From Myxococcota bacterium (GTDB lineage Bacteria; Myxococcota_A; UBA796; UBA9615; JAKLKC01): a stretch of DNA of 64,000 nt. Made by a program: the position numbers and the translations under genes. The stretch covers positions 186,001 through 250,000 of the forward strand of contig JAKLKC010000001.1 in assembly GCA_023150875.1 (NCBI GenBank), in the 5' to 3' direction. The notes under the pieces are model-generated. The model made no database searches, was not told the DNA's origin, and was given only the letters and a program-made list of their open reading frames with translations. Positions 62,900 to 64,000 of the stretch are shown piece by piece (position 1 is the stretch's first letter; each line of letters begins with the position of its first letter).

Positions 62900-64000
62900 T
62901 CAGCCGTGGCGGCGGCGGCGCAGGACGGTCAGGGCGAGGAGCCCGGCGGGGATGGCGGCGGACAGGGGAGGCCCGCCCGGCGGCGCCGAGGCCTGGCAGC
63001 CGCAGGTGTTCACCTGCTCGCTGCCGCCGGAGCCGGCGTCGTCCGGGTCCTCGCCCGGGGCCGCGGTGTCGTCGTCCCCCGCCACGTCGTCGTCCCCGGT
63101 GGTGTCGTCGTCCCCGGCGGTGTCGTCGTCCCCAGGCTCCCCGCCGTCGTCCGGGGCGAAGCGCGCGTAGACCCCCACGTCGTCGAGGGTCCACCCCCCC
63201 ATCTGGAGGGATCCGTCGGTCTCCAGCTCGAATCGGATCCGGACGTCGGCGCCAGAGCCCGCGGCGTCCAGGATGTCCACGTCGTGGAGCTCCCACTCCA
63301 GGTCCTGGTGGTGGACCGTCCGCTCCGCCTCGGGGACGCTGGCGGGGGAGGCGTAGCTGGTCCAGACCGGCTCTTCGCCGACGTACACCGTCGCCCGGTC
63401 GTAGGCGCCGTCCTGGACGGAGAGCCAGCGCCGGAACTGGAGGCGTGCCGCCGTCGCTCCCTGGAGGTCGATGGGGGGGGACACCAGGGCGTTCATCGCG
63501 CCGGGCCCGTAGGCGCCGTCGCTCTCGGCGGCGCCGAGGTCGTTGGCCCACGCCTTCACCCCCGAGGCGGCGAAGGCGGGGTCCCCGACCCGCCCCCGGG
63601 GCAGTCCCCGCTGCCAGTCGTCGGACCCGGCCCCACCCCCCAGGTTCTCGTGGGTCCAGGCCGACGTCTCCCCCTCGAAGTCGTCGAAGAACACCGGGAC
63701 CAGCTCACCCACGTAGAACATGTGGTACGGCATCGCCGGGTTCTCGGGGGAGGAGTAAGCGATCCCCCCCTCGCCGTCCAGCACCCGCACCGCGTAGAGG
63801 ACCTGGGTCCCGTCGGCCTGCGCGGGGATCGCCGCCGCCACCTCGTCGGCCCCCACCGCCGCCATGGCGGCCGTCTGCCACGAGGCCCCGCCGTCGGTGG
63901 ACCAGCGCAGCTCGGTGCCGCCGACCCCGTGGGGGACGCACTCGGGGTTGCCCACCGACACCGTAGCCCGGACCGGGATCGTCGCGCCGGCGGCCTGGTT
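62900..64000 (-). CDS. MYXO-CTERM-like surface protein, C-terminal part (partial)
   Basis: The frame stays open to the window edge; the visible 366 residues are the C-terminus. They contain a fibronectin/Ig-like segment (LRWSTDGGASWQTAAM), a jelly-roll-like domain (FFDDFEGETSAWTHENLG, DWQRGLPRGR, PIDLQGATAARLQFRRWLSV, GWTLDDVGVYARF), an Asp/Thr-rich linker (GDDDTAGDDDTTGDDD) and the end TCGCQASAPP + hydrophobic stretch + RRRRHG, typical of MYXO-CTERM sorting. The N-terminal catalytic part, possibly a protease, is outside. A GTG at 63961 is internal, not the start. Confidence 0.85.
   Translation of the reverse strand, partial: NQAAGATIPVRATVSVGNPECVPHGVGGTELRWSTDGGASWQTAAMAAVGADEVAAAIPAQADGTQVLYAVRVLDGEGGIAYSSPENPAMPYHMFYVGELVPVFFDDFEGETSAWTHENLGGGAGSDDWQRGLPRGRVGDPAFAASGVKAWANDLGAAESDGAYGPGAMNALVSPPIDLQGATAARLQFRRWLSVQDGAYDRATVYVGEEPVWTSYASPASVPEAERTVHHQDLEWELHDVDILDAAGSGADVRIRFELETDGSLQMGGWTLDDVGVYARFAPDDGGEPGDDDTAGDDDTTGDDDVAGDDDTAAPGEDPDDAGSGGSEQVNTCGCQASAPPGGPPLSAAIPAGLLALTVLRRRRHG

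Overview
The window is a very G+C-rich chromosomal stretch (about three quarters G+C by eye) that fits Myxococcota or a related deltaproteobacterial lineage, probably an uncultured genome. The pointers are Cys/Asp-rich DGDG...DCDD (MopE-type) repeat lipoproteins, Asp-rich DDDT linkers, a CGC + hydrophobic stretch + RRRR tail of the MYXO-CTERM kind, three eukaryotic-type Ser/Thr kinases and type IV pilus genes. Starts are often GTG, and operons are packed with TGATG, ATGA and GTGA overlaps. I see no rRNA, tRNA, CRISPR array, transposase or replication origin. This is one contiguous, mostly chromosomal segment.

Layout. 1-7.6 kb: end of a glycosyltransferase, a primary-type sigma-70 factor, a PF10023-type aminopeptidase, FtsB-like protein, a membrane GAF-GAF-GGDEF cyclase, a WD40-like protein and a lipoprotein. 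7.6-16.3 kb: kinase-ATPase-TPR signalling protein, a B12/radical SAM enzyme, a TagA-type glycosyltransferase, a MopE-type lipoprotein, ZapE and a small zinc-ribbon membrane protein. 16.4-25.1 kb (minus strand): NtrC-type regulator, membrane TPR protein, then a translationally coupled minor pilin set fimT-pilV-pilW-pilX and pilY1. 25.2-27.3 kb: purB and a WalJ/YycJ-like nuclease. 27.9-33.7 kb: envelope glycan operon with a GT87-propeller fusion, a lipoprotein and two O-antigen-ligase/polymerase-like proteins.

33.7-45.5 kb is the most unusual part. It holds a mosaic non-coding stretch with a relic of a sigma-54-type activator, an FHA-AAA-HTH regulator, a MITE-like element just upstream of that regulator, and a 151-residue protein made of eight near-identical 16-17 residue units behind a good sigma-54 promoter. 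Next to it stand a kinase-PEGA-SUMF1 protein and a HlyD / C39-peptidase ABC / second ABC export operon. My reading is a dedicated peptide-export system: kinase and FHA regulator as the control pair, the repeat protein as cargo, the three transport proteins as exporter. The gene content is seen; the functional link is inference.

45.7-64 kb: TPR protein, DUF4870-like membrane protein, amidase, a MopE/FG-GAP lipoprotein, a third Ser/Thr kinase, a one-chain LeuD-LeuC-type dehydratase, OsmC, a YceI lipoprotein, a barrel-like exported protein, a NodU-type carbamoyltransferase fused to an SGNH-like domain with its small membrane partner, two adjacent TIR-domain genes (possible defence pair), a ComEC-like beta-lactamase-fold lipoprotein, YhbY and the C-terminal part of a MYXO-CTERM-like surface protein.
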